A stretch of 64,000 bases of DNA from Novosphingobium marinum (GTDB taxonomy: Bacteria > Pseudomonadota > Alphaproteobacteria > Sphingomonadales > Sphingomonadaceae): NCBI RefSeq assembly GCF_013408095.1, contig NZ_JACBZF010000001.1, forward strand, positions 186,001-250,000, read 5' to 3'. Every line of letters starts with the position of its first letter. The stretch's first letter is position 1. The notes under the pieces are model-generated. The model made no database searches. It saw nothing but the letters and a program-made list of their open reading frames with translations, and was not told where the DNA came from. The translations under genes and the position numbers were made by a program. Below, piece by piece: positions 1 through 8,464 of this stretch.

Positions 1-1
1 T

Positions 2-736
2 CGCCTGATCCTCGAGGATTTCGGGACCGGCTTTTCCTCGTTCCGGAATCTGTGCGAACTACCCTTCGACGAACTGAAAATCGACGACAGCTTCATTCGC
101 AGTTGCTGCGAGGAAGAGAGCCGGACGGTTCCGGTCATCAAGGCGATGACCGACCTCGCCAGGGCGTTGGGGCTGACCACGATCGCCGAGGGGGTGGCGG
201 CGCATGATGAACTCGACCTCCTGAAGGAGCGCAATGTCGATAGCATTCAGGGGCCGATCTATTCGGATCCCATGCCGTCGGCCGATGTCCTCGATGCCCT
301 TGCGAGCGGCGTGTGGACGATCGAGCCGTCCGGGCCGGCGCGCTACCGCGAAGAGCGCCGGACCGTGTTGCGCAAGGCGGGCGTCATCCACGAGGACTAT
401 CGCTACGTCGTCACCATGCGCAACCTGTCGCGCACCGGGTGTCTGATCGAGGGGTTGCTCGACGTGCCCGTCGGCACCGAATTCGTCGTCGACTTCGGAG
501 AGGGCGAGGTGGCTGTTGCAAGCGTCCGCCGCTCGGCGGGATCGATGCAGGGGCTCGAGTTCGAGCTTCCCCTCGTTGATGACGGCGCCGGGGGCCTCGT
601 CACCCGCAACCGCCTGTCGAAGGAAGCGCTGGCATCCGCGGGCCTTTCCGGCGAGGGCCAGCGCGGCCTCGGCTCTCCGAAGTTCGCGGAAGTCGGCTCC
701 ACCCTGCACAAGCCGGCGAAGCGAGGTGATGGCTGA
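2..736 (+). CDS. EAL-domain protein with C-terminal PilZ domain (5' end outside window)
   Basis: The frame is open from the left edge, so only the last 244 residues are visible. They comprise the second half of an EAL (cyclic-di-GMP phosphodiesterase) domain followed by a PilZ (c-di-GMP receptor) domain. EAL landmarks are EDFGTGFSS near the start, KIDDSFI, IAEGV and the closing IQGPIYSDPMP. The usual DDFGTG is EDFGTG here, so the first metal-binding Asp is replaced by Glu; the second Asp, the Lys of KID, the Glu of AEG and the Gln are kept. PilZ landmarks are REERR (RxxxR) and NLSRTG (D/NxSxxG), which together bind c-di-GMP. The likely role is a c-di-GMP-hydrolysing or sensing regulator with a built-in effector domain. 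Activity is uncertain because of the Asp-to-Glu change and the unseen N-terminus. It ends 75 bases before lepA with no obvious terminator. Confidence 0.85.
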   Translation, partial: RLILEDFGTGFSSFRNLCELPFDELKIDDSFIRSCCEEESRTVPVIKAMTDLARALGLTTIAEGVAAHDELDLLKERNVDSIQGPIYSDPMPSADVLDALASGVWTIEPSGPARYREERRTVLRKAGVIHEDYRYVVTMRNLSRTGCLIEGLLDVPVGTEFVVDFGEGEVAVASVRRSAGSMQGLEFELPLVDDGAGGLVTRNRLSKEALASAGLSGEGQRGLGSPKFAEVGSTLHKPAKRGDG

Positions 737-811
737 CAGGCTTGCAATGTGTAGCTAAAGGGCAGGGGACAGCGCCCGGTGCGCTCCTTTCCTTCCGACA
801 AGCTGCAGTAG

Positions 812-2629
<1,818 letters not shown>

Positions 2630-2705
2630 GGCTTCTTCAGTTTCTGCTCTTTGCAAACTGGAGATCCAAACAACTTTTTCGCTCTGGAAGTAGGTAATTG
2701 AGCAA

Positions 2706-2723
2706 GGTTCGTTATACAGAACC
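2706..2723. promoter_or_regulatory. Inverted repeat GGTTC-N8-GAACC upstream of the XRE/ImmA gene, candidate autoregulatory operator
   Basis: A perfect 5-bp inverted repeat separated by 8 bases ends five bases before the ATG of the ImmA-type gene. Its spacer holds TTATAC, which resembles a -10 box. No Shine-Dalgarno lies between the dyad and the ATG, so a leaderless transcript starting near the ATG would fit. Operators overlapping the promoter are typical of XRE-containing toxin-antitoxin operons; the binding role here is inferred. Confidence 0.4.
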
Positions 2724-2728
2724 AGTCT

Positions 2729-3868
2729 ATGTCTGAGCAGCTACCCGTTAATCCCGCCTTGCTGGCTTGGGCGCGCGAACGTGCGGGCCAAAGCGTTGAG
2801 GAAGCTGCGCAGAAGTTTCGGCGGTGGGTCGACTGGGAGGCGGGCACTGCTTCGCCAACCTATCCCCAGCTCGAACAGCTATCCGACGCGTTCAAGGTAC
2901 CAATCGCGGTGTTCTTCTTCCCGGAGCCACCCGAAGTTCCGTCTATCAATGAGACTTTCCGAACGTTGCCCGAGGAGGCCCTCAACGAACTACCCAGCCG
3001 TCTTCGTATGCTCCTCCGCAAAGCGAAGGCAATGCAGCTCAATCTTGCAGACCTGACAGACGGTCGAAACCCTGCAGAACGGCTGATTACGAACGACTTA
3101 ACGTTCCCAGCGAACGTCGACATCGCTGAGATGGCGGCGGTCGTGCGCGACTACCTTGGCGTAACGTTAGACGACCAAATGAGTTGGCGCACCACTGATG
3201 ATGCTCTCAAGGCTTGGCGCACTGCACTACTCGAAGCGGGCGTATTTGTTTTTAAAGACGCTTTCCGCCTAGAGAACTTCTCTGGGTTCTGTCTTTTCGA
3301 CGAGGAATTCCCCATCATATATGTGAACAACAGCGTCACTAAGACGCGACAGATATTCACGTATTTCCACGAGCTTGCACACCTAATATTTCACACCAGC
3401 GGCATCGACACTGCGCGAGATGGTTACATCGCGCGCTTGGTCGGCGACGCCCGCCAGATTGAGATCGCGTGCAATAGCTTCGCCGGTCAGTTTTTAGTCC
3501 CTGAGAACGCCTTTAACCAAGCGATGACAGGGCGTGACGCCAGCGAAGCTACGGCGGAAGCGCTCGCGGCCCGCTTCAATGTCAGCCGCGAAGTGATCTT
3601 TCGTCGCCTACTCGATCAAGGCAGCGTGACCGAGCGAGATTACGACGCAGCAGTCCAGCGATGGAACGACCAGCGCAATGTCTCGCGTACTCCGGGTGGT
3701 AACCAGTATTGGAACACGCTTGCTTACCTCGGGCGTGAGTATGTTGCCCTTGCGTTGAGCCAGTATCATCGCAACCGTATCGACGAGACGCAACTAGCCG
3801 AATTTCTCAACACCAAGCCGCGGTATGTCGGCACATTAGAAGAATACTACAGCAGGGGGACCGCCTGA
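2729..3868 (+). CDS. XRE-type HTH / ImmA-IrrE family metallopeptidase (putative antitoxin/regulator)
   Basis: 379 residues. Residues 1-65 resemble an XRE-family helix-turn-helix (ARERAGQSVEEAAQKF, then an AGTASPTYPQLEQLSDAFKV-like stretch). The rest is a COG2856/DUF955 (ImmA/IrrE) domain. The zinc motif HELAH is at 214-218, with Glu245 in EIACNSFAGQFLVP as the probable third ligand. Family members bind DNA and cleave partner repressors or act as antitoxins. Its stop overlaps the ATG of the next gene by one base (tgATGa), so the two are translationally coupled. Pairing of this long form with a DUF4411 protein is a recurrent toxin-antitoxin-like layout. Composition is lower in GC than the chromosome. 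Whether the peptidase is active here is unknown. Confidence 0.85.
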   Translation: MSEQLPVNPALLAWARERAGQSVEEAAQKFRRWVDWEAGTASPTYPQLEQLSDAFKVPIAVFFFPEPPEVPSINETFRTLPEEALNELPSRLRMLLRKAKAMQLNLADLTDGRNPAERLITNDLTFPANVDIAEMAAVVRDYLGVTLDDQMSWRTTDDALKAWRTALLEAGVFVFKDAFRLENFSGFCLFDEEFPIIYVNNSVTKTRQIFTYFHELAHLIFHTSGIDTARDGYIARLVGDARQIEIACNSFAGQFLVPENAFNQAMTGRDASEATAEALAARFNVSREVIFRRLLDQGSVTERDYDAAVQRWNDQRNVSRTPGGNQYWNTLAYLGREYVALALSQYHRNRIDETQLAEFLNTKPRYVGTLEEYYSRGTA

Positions 3869-4326
3869 TGTATGTGTTCGACACCTCGCCGTTGATCAAA
3901 CTTTTTGAGAACTATTATCGGAGCAGATTTCCAAGTCTGTGGGACCGTTTTGATGGCCTGGTTGCGGACAAGAGAATCGTTTCAACGCGTGAGTGTAAGC
4001 ATGAATGCAATGATGGTCCGGCCGACGCGTTACGGGATTGGGTGAATGATCAGGATGGCTTTTTCCATACGCCGGGTGCCGCCGAGGGCACTTATGTCGG
4101 CCTCATTTACTCCGTCCCGCATTTTCAGCAAAACATTGAGCAGAGGAAATTGCTCAATGGTGGGAGGAACGCCGACCCCTTTATTATCGCCAAAGCCGGG
4201 ACTGACAACCGCGCAGTCGTCACAATGGAGCGATTTAAGCCCAATGGCGCGAAGATACCAAATATCTGCGCTCACTTCGGCGTAGAGTGTCTGTCAGTGG
4301 AGCAATTCATGGAGCGGGAAGGCTAG
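3868..4326 (+). CDS. DUF4411 family PIN-like protein (putative toxin nuclease)
   Basis: 152 residues matching the DUF4411 family, a PIN-like fold. MYVFDTSPLIKLFENYY supplies the first acidic residue (Asp5), Glu42 and Glu46 lie in the next helix, and NADPFIIAKA contains Asp103. It ends with the typical GVECLSVEQFM strand-helix. PIN proteins are Mg-dependent ribonucleases and commonly act as toxins of TA pairs. The start codon overlaps the stop of the upstream ImmA-type gene, the expected order antitoxin/regulator then toxin. The toxin assignment is inferred from fold and gene pairing; no activity is shown by the sequence. Confidence 0.8.
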   Translation: MYVFDTSPLIKLFENYYRSRFPSLWDRFDGLVADKRIVSTRECKHECNDGPADALRDWVNDQDGFFHTPGAAEGTYVGLIYSVPHFQQNIEQRKLLNGGRNADPFIIAKAGTDNRAVVTMERFKPNGAKIPNICAHFGVECLSVEQFMEREG

Positions 4327-4381
4327 GAGTTTTAAAGTTCCTAATGACTAGTAATCACTTCTGTAAAGCAGGATCACAGTC

Positions 4382-5245
4382 GTGACCTTCGGCGTTTTCA
4401 TGCACAAGGATGGCTCGATCTACGACGATATCCCCGAAGTGCATTATCAATTCAAAGAATATCATCTTCCACGTGTTCGTCCCTTGGTTAACCAGTGGAT
4501 CGTTTATCTGGAGCCAGCGAAAGAGCGAAATTCCAAAGGGTTCTTCGCAGTGGCCAAAGTCGCGAAAATTGTTCCTGATCCAGATGTTAGTGGTCGCTTT
4601 CGAGCGTTAATTGAAGTCGGAACATTTCTACCGTTTTTGCCGACGGTACCGCGAGTACTCAACGGTCAGCCAGTTGAGCGAGATTGCTACAACTCACAGT
4701 GGTCGATCCGTCCGCTCTCCAATTCCGATTTCGCACGCATTATCGCGCTGGGGCTCCCCGAAGACAATACACTGCCGCGCGTCGGCGAGATTGAACCGGT
4801 CGAGCGGGTTCATGAGCGTCAGGTTCCTTTCGAAGTGGAGCGTCCTATCGTACAGTCGCTCGTCAACCGCCCATTTCGTGACCGCGCGTTCCGTCGTGCC
4901 GTTCTGAGTGCTTATGACGGACGCTGTGCGGTTACAGGTTGGAAATTGATCAACGGCGGGGGACGCCTTGAAGCAGAAGCCGCGCATATTCGCCCGGTCG
5001 AACACGGCGGACCGGATTCAATCCGCAACGGCCTTGCGCTGTCTGGAACCGCCCACTGGATGTTCGACCGGGGTCTGATTGGCGTAAGCGAAAGCAGGGA
5101 CATCCTTATCCACCGAAAAGTCAACGATCGCGGGGGCGTGGAAGCGATCATCAACCCCACGAGAAAACTGATCGCGCCTCAGAGAGAGTCCGATCAACCG
5201 CACTGCTCATTTCTGGCGTGGCACCGCGATCACCACGGATTCTGA
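4382..5245 (+). CDS. HNH endonuclease (COG3440-like, HNH_2)
   Basis: 287 residues from a GTG start; GCAGGAT about ten bases upstream is a plausible ribosome-binding site. The C-terminal part is an HNH_2 nuclease. YDGRCAVTG opens it, AAHIRPVEHGGPDSIRNG gives His202 and His208 with Asn216, and TAHWMFDRGLI supplies the final His225. The N-terminal 150 residues (YHLPRVRPLVNQWIVYLEP, GFFAVAKVAKI) match the sensor-like region that precedes this nuclease in many alphaproteobacteria. COG3440 proteins are called predicted restriction endonucleases, but this one has no methyltransferase beside it. It follows the DUF4411 gene by 55 bases on the same strand and shares its composition, so it may belong to the same cassette. 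Confidence 0.85.
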   Translation: MTFGVFMHKDGSIYDDIPEVHYQFKEYHLPRVRPLVNQWIVYLEPAKERNSKGFFAVAKVAKIVPDPDVSGRFRALIEVGTFLPFLPTVPRVLNGQPVERDCYNSQWSIRPLSNSDFARIIALGLPEDNTLPRVGEIEPVERVHERQVPFEVERPIVQSLVNRPFRDRAFRRAVLSAYDGRCAVTGWKLINGGGRLEAEAAHIRPVEHGGPDSIRNGLALSGTAHWMFDRGLIGVSESRDILIHRKVNDRGGVEAIINPTRKLIAPQRESDQPHCSFLAWHRDHHGF

Positions 5246-5263
5246 TTTTTTGGCTTCTGCATC

Positions 5264-5473
5264 CTACGATTTTCCAATCCTCCCCGCCGCTACATGGCGG
5301 AGCCAGTCCCGGACGATGGCGCGGTCGGCGCTGGGCTGGTCGAGGCTGTCGAGCGCCGGGGGCGGCTCCTGCTCGATGGCGGTTCCGATGATATGGGCAA
5401 GGCCCTTGCGGCGGGGCATGCCGAGGTCGCGGTCGCCCGCTTTCAGGAAGTCGGGCAGGGGGCGGATGGTCAT
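5264..5473 (-). CDS. Small hypothetical protein (69 aa)
   Basis: No family is recognised. The short protein starts MTIRPLPDFLKAGDRDLG and ends with a basic AAGRIGKS tail. The chosen ATG is preceded by GAGGAGA at a good distance, which is the main reason to accept it. A longer frame upstream runs through the REP-type repeat and is not credible. It lies on the same strand as, and downstream of, the HTH protein at about 6 kb, separated by repeats. Its 3' end faces the end of the HNH gene (convergent). It may be a small conserved accessory protein of the sphingomonads; function unknown. Confidence 0.5.
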   Translation of the reverse strand: MTIRPLPDFLKAGDRDLGMPRRKGLAHIIGTAIEQEPPPALDSLDQPSADRAIVRDWLRHVAAGRIGKS

Positions 5474-5513
5474 TCTCGGTCTCCTCGATGTTCGGGTCTT
5501 GCCGGTCCCCCTT

Positions 5514-5589
5514 GTCATTCCCGCGAAGGCGGGAATCCACTTCCGGGGTGTGCCGGGTTGCCGTGGATCCCCGCCTTCGCGGGGATGAC
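5514..5589. repeat. REP-type inverted repeat pair (REPIN-like)
   Basis: Two 27-base arms face each other across 22 bases. The left arm contains CATTCCCGCGAAGGCGGGAA and the right arm contains GATCCCCGCCTTCGCGGGGA. Reverse-complementing the right arm leaves only two mismatches with the left. Each arm is itself a small hairpin (CCCGCgaaGGCGGG). This is the common CGCGAAGGCGGG REP family found between genes in many proteobacteria. Two inverted copies close together form a REPIN-like unit. No RAYT transposase is in the window. Confidence 0.8.
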
Positions 5590-5624
5590 GGTTGTGGCGG
5601 TGCGGGCGGTTGCTTTTTGATTTG

Positions 5625-5820
5625 ACCCTCAGGCGCCGGGCGCGGTCCATCCGGCCCGCTTGGCTCCCTTCCCCCGGATCAGGTCCGGGGTCCGGGCGGG
5701 CGTTCGCCCTTGCGGTCGGTTTTTTTGTTTTGGGCCCTCAGGCGCCGGGCGCGAGCCATCCGGCTCGCTTGGCTTTCCTCCGCGTGCGCTTCGGGCGGGC
5801 GGTCGCCCTTGCGGTCGGCT
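5625..5820. repeat. Degenerate tandem duplication (about 100-109 bp unit)
   Basis: Two imperfect copies lie side by side. Each begins CCCTCAGGCGCCGGGCGCG and CCATCCGGC(C/T)CGCTTGGCT, and each ends CGGGCGGGCGTTCGCCCTTG or a close variant followed by CGGTCGG. The starts are 109 bases apart and the ends about 99 bases apart, so one copy has an internal indel. The first copy also contains CCCCGGATCAGGTCCGGGG, a hairpin-forming palindrome. Together with the REP pair it fills the 366-base gap between the two minus-strand accessory genes; no gene is seen in the gap. Confidence 0.7.
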
Positions 5821-5839
5821 GGGCGCCGACCGGGGTGCC

Positions 5840-6544
5840 TCATGGTTGATCCTGCTCGGGATTGTCGTCATCCTGTTCTCGCTCGGCGGCCTGGGCTTCG
5901 AGGTGGCGCTGGCGCATCCGGTCTAGCTTGGCGTCGATCGAGGCGAAGACTTCCTCGTACTCGGCCTCGTCGCGGGCGGCCTGTTCCTCCTCCCACTCGC
6001 GCCGCCATTCGCGTTTCAGCCGGGCAAGGTGGCTGCGCGTGGCGGCGTCGGCGTTGTGGAGCGAGTCGGCGGCGAAGCGCCTGGGCGCGCGGTTGCGCAG
6101 CATGAACATCAGCAGCCTGTCGTTGTAGACGCGGCGCGTGCCGACGACCGCGCCGAAATGGTAGACCGGCACTTCCACGCCGTTGAGCGCGCGCTCCATC
6201 GCCACGTCCTCGAGCCGCTGGACGCCGATGGCGAGCGCGGCCTCCCACGCCTTGCGGAAGCCCCGGCCCTGAGGGTGGCGGCGCAGGAGGTACGCGCCCT
6301 CCGCCGCCTTGCCCACCGCGTGCGCCGCGGCCTTGACGCTGCCGGTGTCGGCCAGCGCCGCGATGAAGGCGCGCTGGCGCTCGGCCGTCCAGCCGTCGTG
6401 GCGAGAGGTCTGGCGCGGGACGGGATCGAAATCGGGCAGCGTGCCGCGCCGCCGCTTTTCCGGCGGGTCGGCCTCGGAGGGGATGGCCTCGGCGGAGATG
6501 GCGTCGGCGGGGACGGGGACGGGCAGGCGGGACTGGTCGGTCAT
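5840..6544 (-). CDS. Terminase-small-subunit-like HTH protein, hypothetical
   Basis: 234 residues. An unstructured Pro/Glu-rich N-terminus (1-45) is followed at about 48-110 by a helix-turn-helix of the kind seen in phage terminase small subunits. WTAERQRAFIAALADTGSV then KAAAHAVG mark the recognition region, followed by FRKAWEAALAIGVQRLEDVA. The C-terminal third is a charged, probably coiled-coil helix (WRREWEEEQAARDEAEYEEV). No terminase large subunit, portal or other phage gene lies nearby, so it is not a prophage remnant by context. Similar stand-alone proteins occur in sphingomonads. GAGGAG sits upstream of the ATG. A DNA-binding role is inferred. Confidence 0.65.
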   Translation of the reverse strand: MTDQSRLPVPVPADAISAEAIPSEADPPEKRRRGTLPDFDPVPRQTSRHDGWTAERQRAFIAALADTGSVKAAAHAVGKAAEGAYLLRRHPQGRGFRKAWEAALAIGVQRLEDVAMERALNGVEVPVYHFGAVVGTRRVYNDRLLMFMLRNRAPRRFAADSLHNADAATRSHLARLKREWRREWEEEQAARDEAEYEEVFASIDAKLDRMRQRHLEAQAAEREQDDDNPEQDQP

Positions 6545-6609
6545 CGGTGCGGCTCCTCGGGGGAAGGGACCCAGCGATTATGCCCCGGACGAGCGCCTGT
6601 AGGACAGCC

Positions 6610-8361
6610 CTAGGCCGCGCGCGCCCCCGGCCTCGCCTCGTTCGTCCGGTTCTTGCGCAGCAGCCTTCCCGGCAGCGCGCCGGTCCCCGCGTCGTCCTCC
6701 CGCGTCACCGTGCCGCCGACGATCGTGGCGCGGTAGCCGGTCACCTGCTGCAGGAGGCGGCTGGCGTTGTCGGGCAGGTCGTCCACCACCTCGGGGCTGG
6801 AGAGGCGCAGGTTGTCGAAGTCGATGAGGTTGACGTCGGCGCGCAGGCCGGGGCGAAGCACGCCGCGGTCGTGGATACCGGCGGCAAACGCGGTGCGCTG
6901 CGTCATCATGTTGACCACCCGCTCCACCGGCAGCGTCTCGCCCCGCGTGCGGTCCCGCGCCCAGTGGGTGAGCATGAAGGTGTTGAGCGAGCCGTCGCAG
7001 ATCGTCATGACGTGCGCGCCCGCGTCCGATGCGCCGAGGATCGAGCCGGGGCGCAGCATCAGCTCCTTGAAGTTCTCAAGCCCGGTGTGGTCGTAGTTGT
7101 TGATCGCCAGCAGCAGCGTCGGGTGGCGGCTGTTCTCCAGCATCACGTCGTAGGTCGCCGATTGCGGCGTGGTGCCGAGCCTGCCGGCGAGCGTGACCAT
7201 GTTGCGGCTCTCGTCCGGCTCGTAGTCGCCCTCCTCGCCGATGTCGTAGCAGCGGCCCCAGTGCTGGTTGAGGAAATGCCCGAAGGTGCCCTCCGGATCG
7301 CTCTCGGCCAGGATCGTCGCCTTGACCTCGGGCCGGGCGAGTTCGGCGAGCAGCGCCTCGCGCTCCAACGCCGCCTTCAGCCGCCTGAAGGTGGGCCGCT
7401 CCATGAACGGATGGGTCCCGAAGAACGAGAGCAGCGAGCCGATCGAGCGGCCCGAGACCTGCGCGAAGGCGCGGCTCCTGCCGCCCTCGTTGATCCCCTC
7501 GATCCAGGCCAGCTGCTCGCGCCAGTACTCGGGGTTGAGGCCGGGGCGCAGCACCAGCATCTGCACGTCGACGCCGGTTTCGCGCACCAGCCGGTCGTAG
7601 AGCTTCATCTCGCTCTTGATCGCCTCGACGTCCTCTCCGACCACGCCGTCGGGCGCGAATTCCATGTAGCCGCCGTGCGCCGCCACCACGCGGGAGAGTG
7701 CGAGCAGCTCGTCGGCATCGGCGCCGTAGTCGGGCGTCATCCCGCCGCTCGCCGTGCGATGGACGGGTGTGCGCGTGCTCGACAGGCCGAACGCGCCGGC
7801 CCGCATCGCCTCGTCCACATAGCGTGCCATTTCGGCGATCTGCCCGGGCGTGGGCGGGACGTCGCCGTCGACCGCGTCGCCGAGCACGTAGACGCGCAAC
7901 GGGCCGTGCGGCAGCAGCGCGGCAACGTCGAACGTGCGCGGCATCGAATCGATGACGTCGAGGTATTCGGGGAAGGACTGCCAGTTCCACGCCAGCCCTT
8001 CGTGCAGGGCCGATCCGGGGATTTCCTCGACGCCGTCCATCAGCTCGATCAGGCGATCGTGCGAACCGGGCCTGACGGGTGCGAAGCCCACGCCGCAGTT
8101 GCCCATCATCGCGGTGGTCACGCCCGACGACCACGAGGGATCGAGGAACGCGTCCCAGGTCGCCTGTCCGTCGTAATGGGTGTGGATATCGACCCAGCCG
8201 GGCGTGACGAGAAGTCCGTCGGCGTCGATCTCGCGCCTGCCGGGTGCGGAAACCCTGCCGACTTCGACGATCGTGTCGCCCGCGATGGCGATATCGGCGG
8301 TGCGCCCGGCCTCGCCAGTTCCGTCCACTACCGTCCCGCCGCGAATGACGATGTCGTGCAT
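6610..8361 (-). CDS. Amidohydrolase, N-acyl-D-amino-acid deacylase family
   Basis: 583 residues from the ATG of [14 protein letters not shown], chosen because GGAGAGAAGC precedes it; a longer 604-residue frame has no good start. It is an AMDHYD-superfamily (COG3653) enzyme. [10 protein letters not shown] carries the first two metal-binding histidines, GNCGVGFAP is the family's substrate-loop motif, and GASDAGAHV near the end holds the catalytic Asp. D-aminoacylases hydrolyse N-acyl-D-amino acids, but this long subfamily is diverse and the true substrate may be another amide or cyclic compound. It reads in the same direction as the two surface-protein genes upstream, separated by about 100 bases, and is probably independent of them. 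Confidence 0.85.
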   Translation of the reverse strand: MHDIVIRGGTVVDGTGEAGRTADIAIAGDTIVEVGRVSAPGRREIDADGLLVTPGWVDIHTHYDGQATWDAFLDPSWSSGVTTAMMGNCGVGFAPVRPGSHDRLIELMDGVEEIPGSALHEGLAWNWQSFPEYLDVIDSMPRTFDVAALLPHGPLRVYVLGDAVDGDVPPTPGQIAEMARYVDEAMRAGAFGLSSTRTPVHRTASGGMTPDYGADADELLALSRVVAAHGGYMEFAPDGVVGEDVEAIKSEMKLYDRLVRETGVDVQMLVLRPGLNPEYWREQLAWIEGINEGGRSRAFAQVSGRSIGSLLSFFGTHPFMERPTFRRLKAALEREALLAELARPEVKATILAESDPEGTFGHFLNQHWGRCYDIGEEGDYEPDESRNMVTLAGRLGTTPQSATYDVMLENSRHPTLLLAINNYDHTGLENFKELMLRPGSILGASDAGAHVMTICDGSLNTFMLTHWARDRTRGETLPVERVVNMMTQRTAFAAGIHDRGVLRPGLRADVNLIDFDNLRLSSPEVVDDLPDNASRLLQQVTGYRATIVGGTVTREDDAGTGALPGRLLRKNRTNEARPGARAA

Positions 8362-8464
8362 GCTTCTCTCCGGATGTTCTGTCGATTTGAACACGCGTTC
8401 TACATTCTGGCGGTCAGGACGCAATGCGGCTTGCGGTGGTCCTGTCCGGGCACGCGACGGTCGG

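Larger units (their letters stand above)
2640..5245. other. Lower-GC accessory island (putative TA/defence cassette)
   Basis: From just after lepA to the end of the HNH gene the composition shifts visibly. There are runs such as tttgtttttaaag, and TTA, ATA and TTT codons that are rare in the flanking genes. The three genes inside (ImmA-type peptidase, DUF4411 protein, HNH nuclease) all belong to families frequent in defence islands and toxin-antitoxin loci. No integrase, IS element, target-site duplication or tRNA attachment site was seen at either edge. Acquisition by transfer is inferred from composition and gene content only. Confidence 0.55.

Noticed and set aside
5514..5589. Possible start of a CRISPR array or terminator
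   Set aside because: Only two arms in inverted orientation, with no repeat-spacer series and no T tract; matches REP elements.
5264..5650. 128-residue version of the small minus-strand protein
   Set aside because: The extra N-terminal part is the translation of the REP repeat (REGGDP-type residues) and has no ribosome-binding site; the 69-residue start has GAGGAGA.
5840..6544. Prophage remnant
   Set aside because: Only a terminase-small-subunit-like HTH is present; no integrase, capsid, portal or lysis gene lies within the window.
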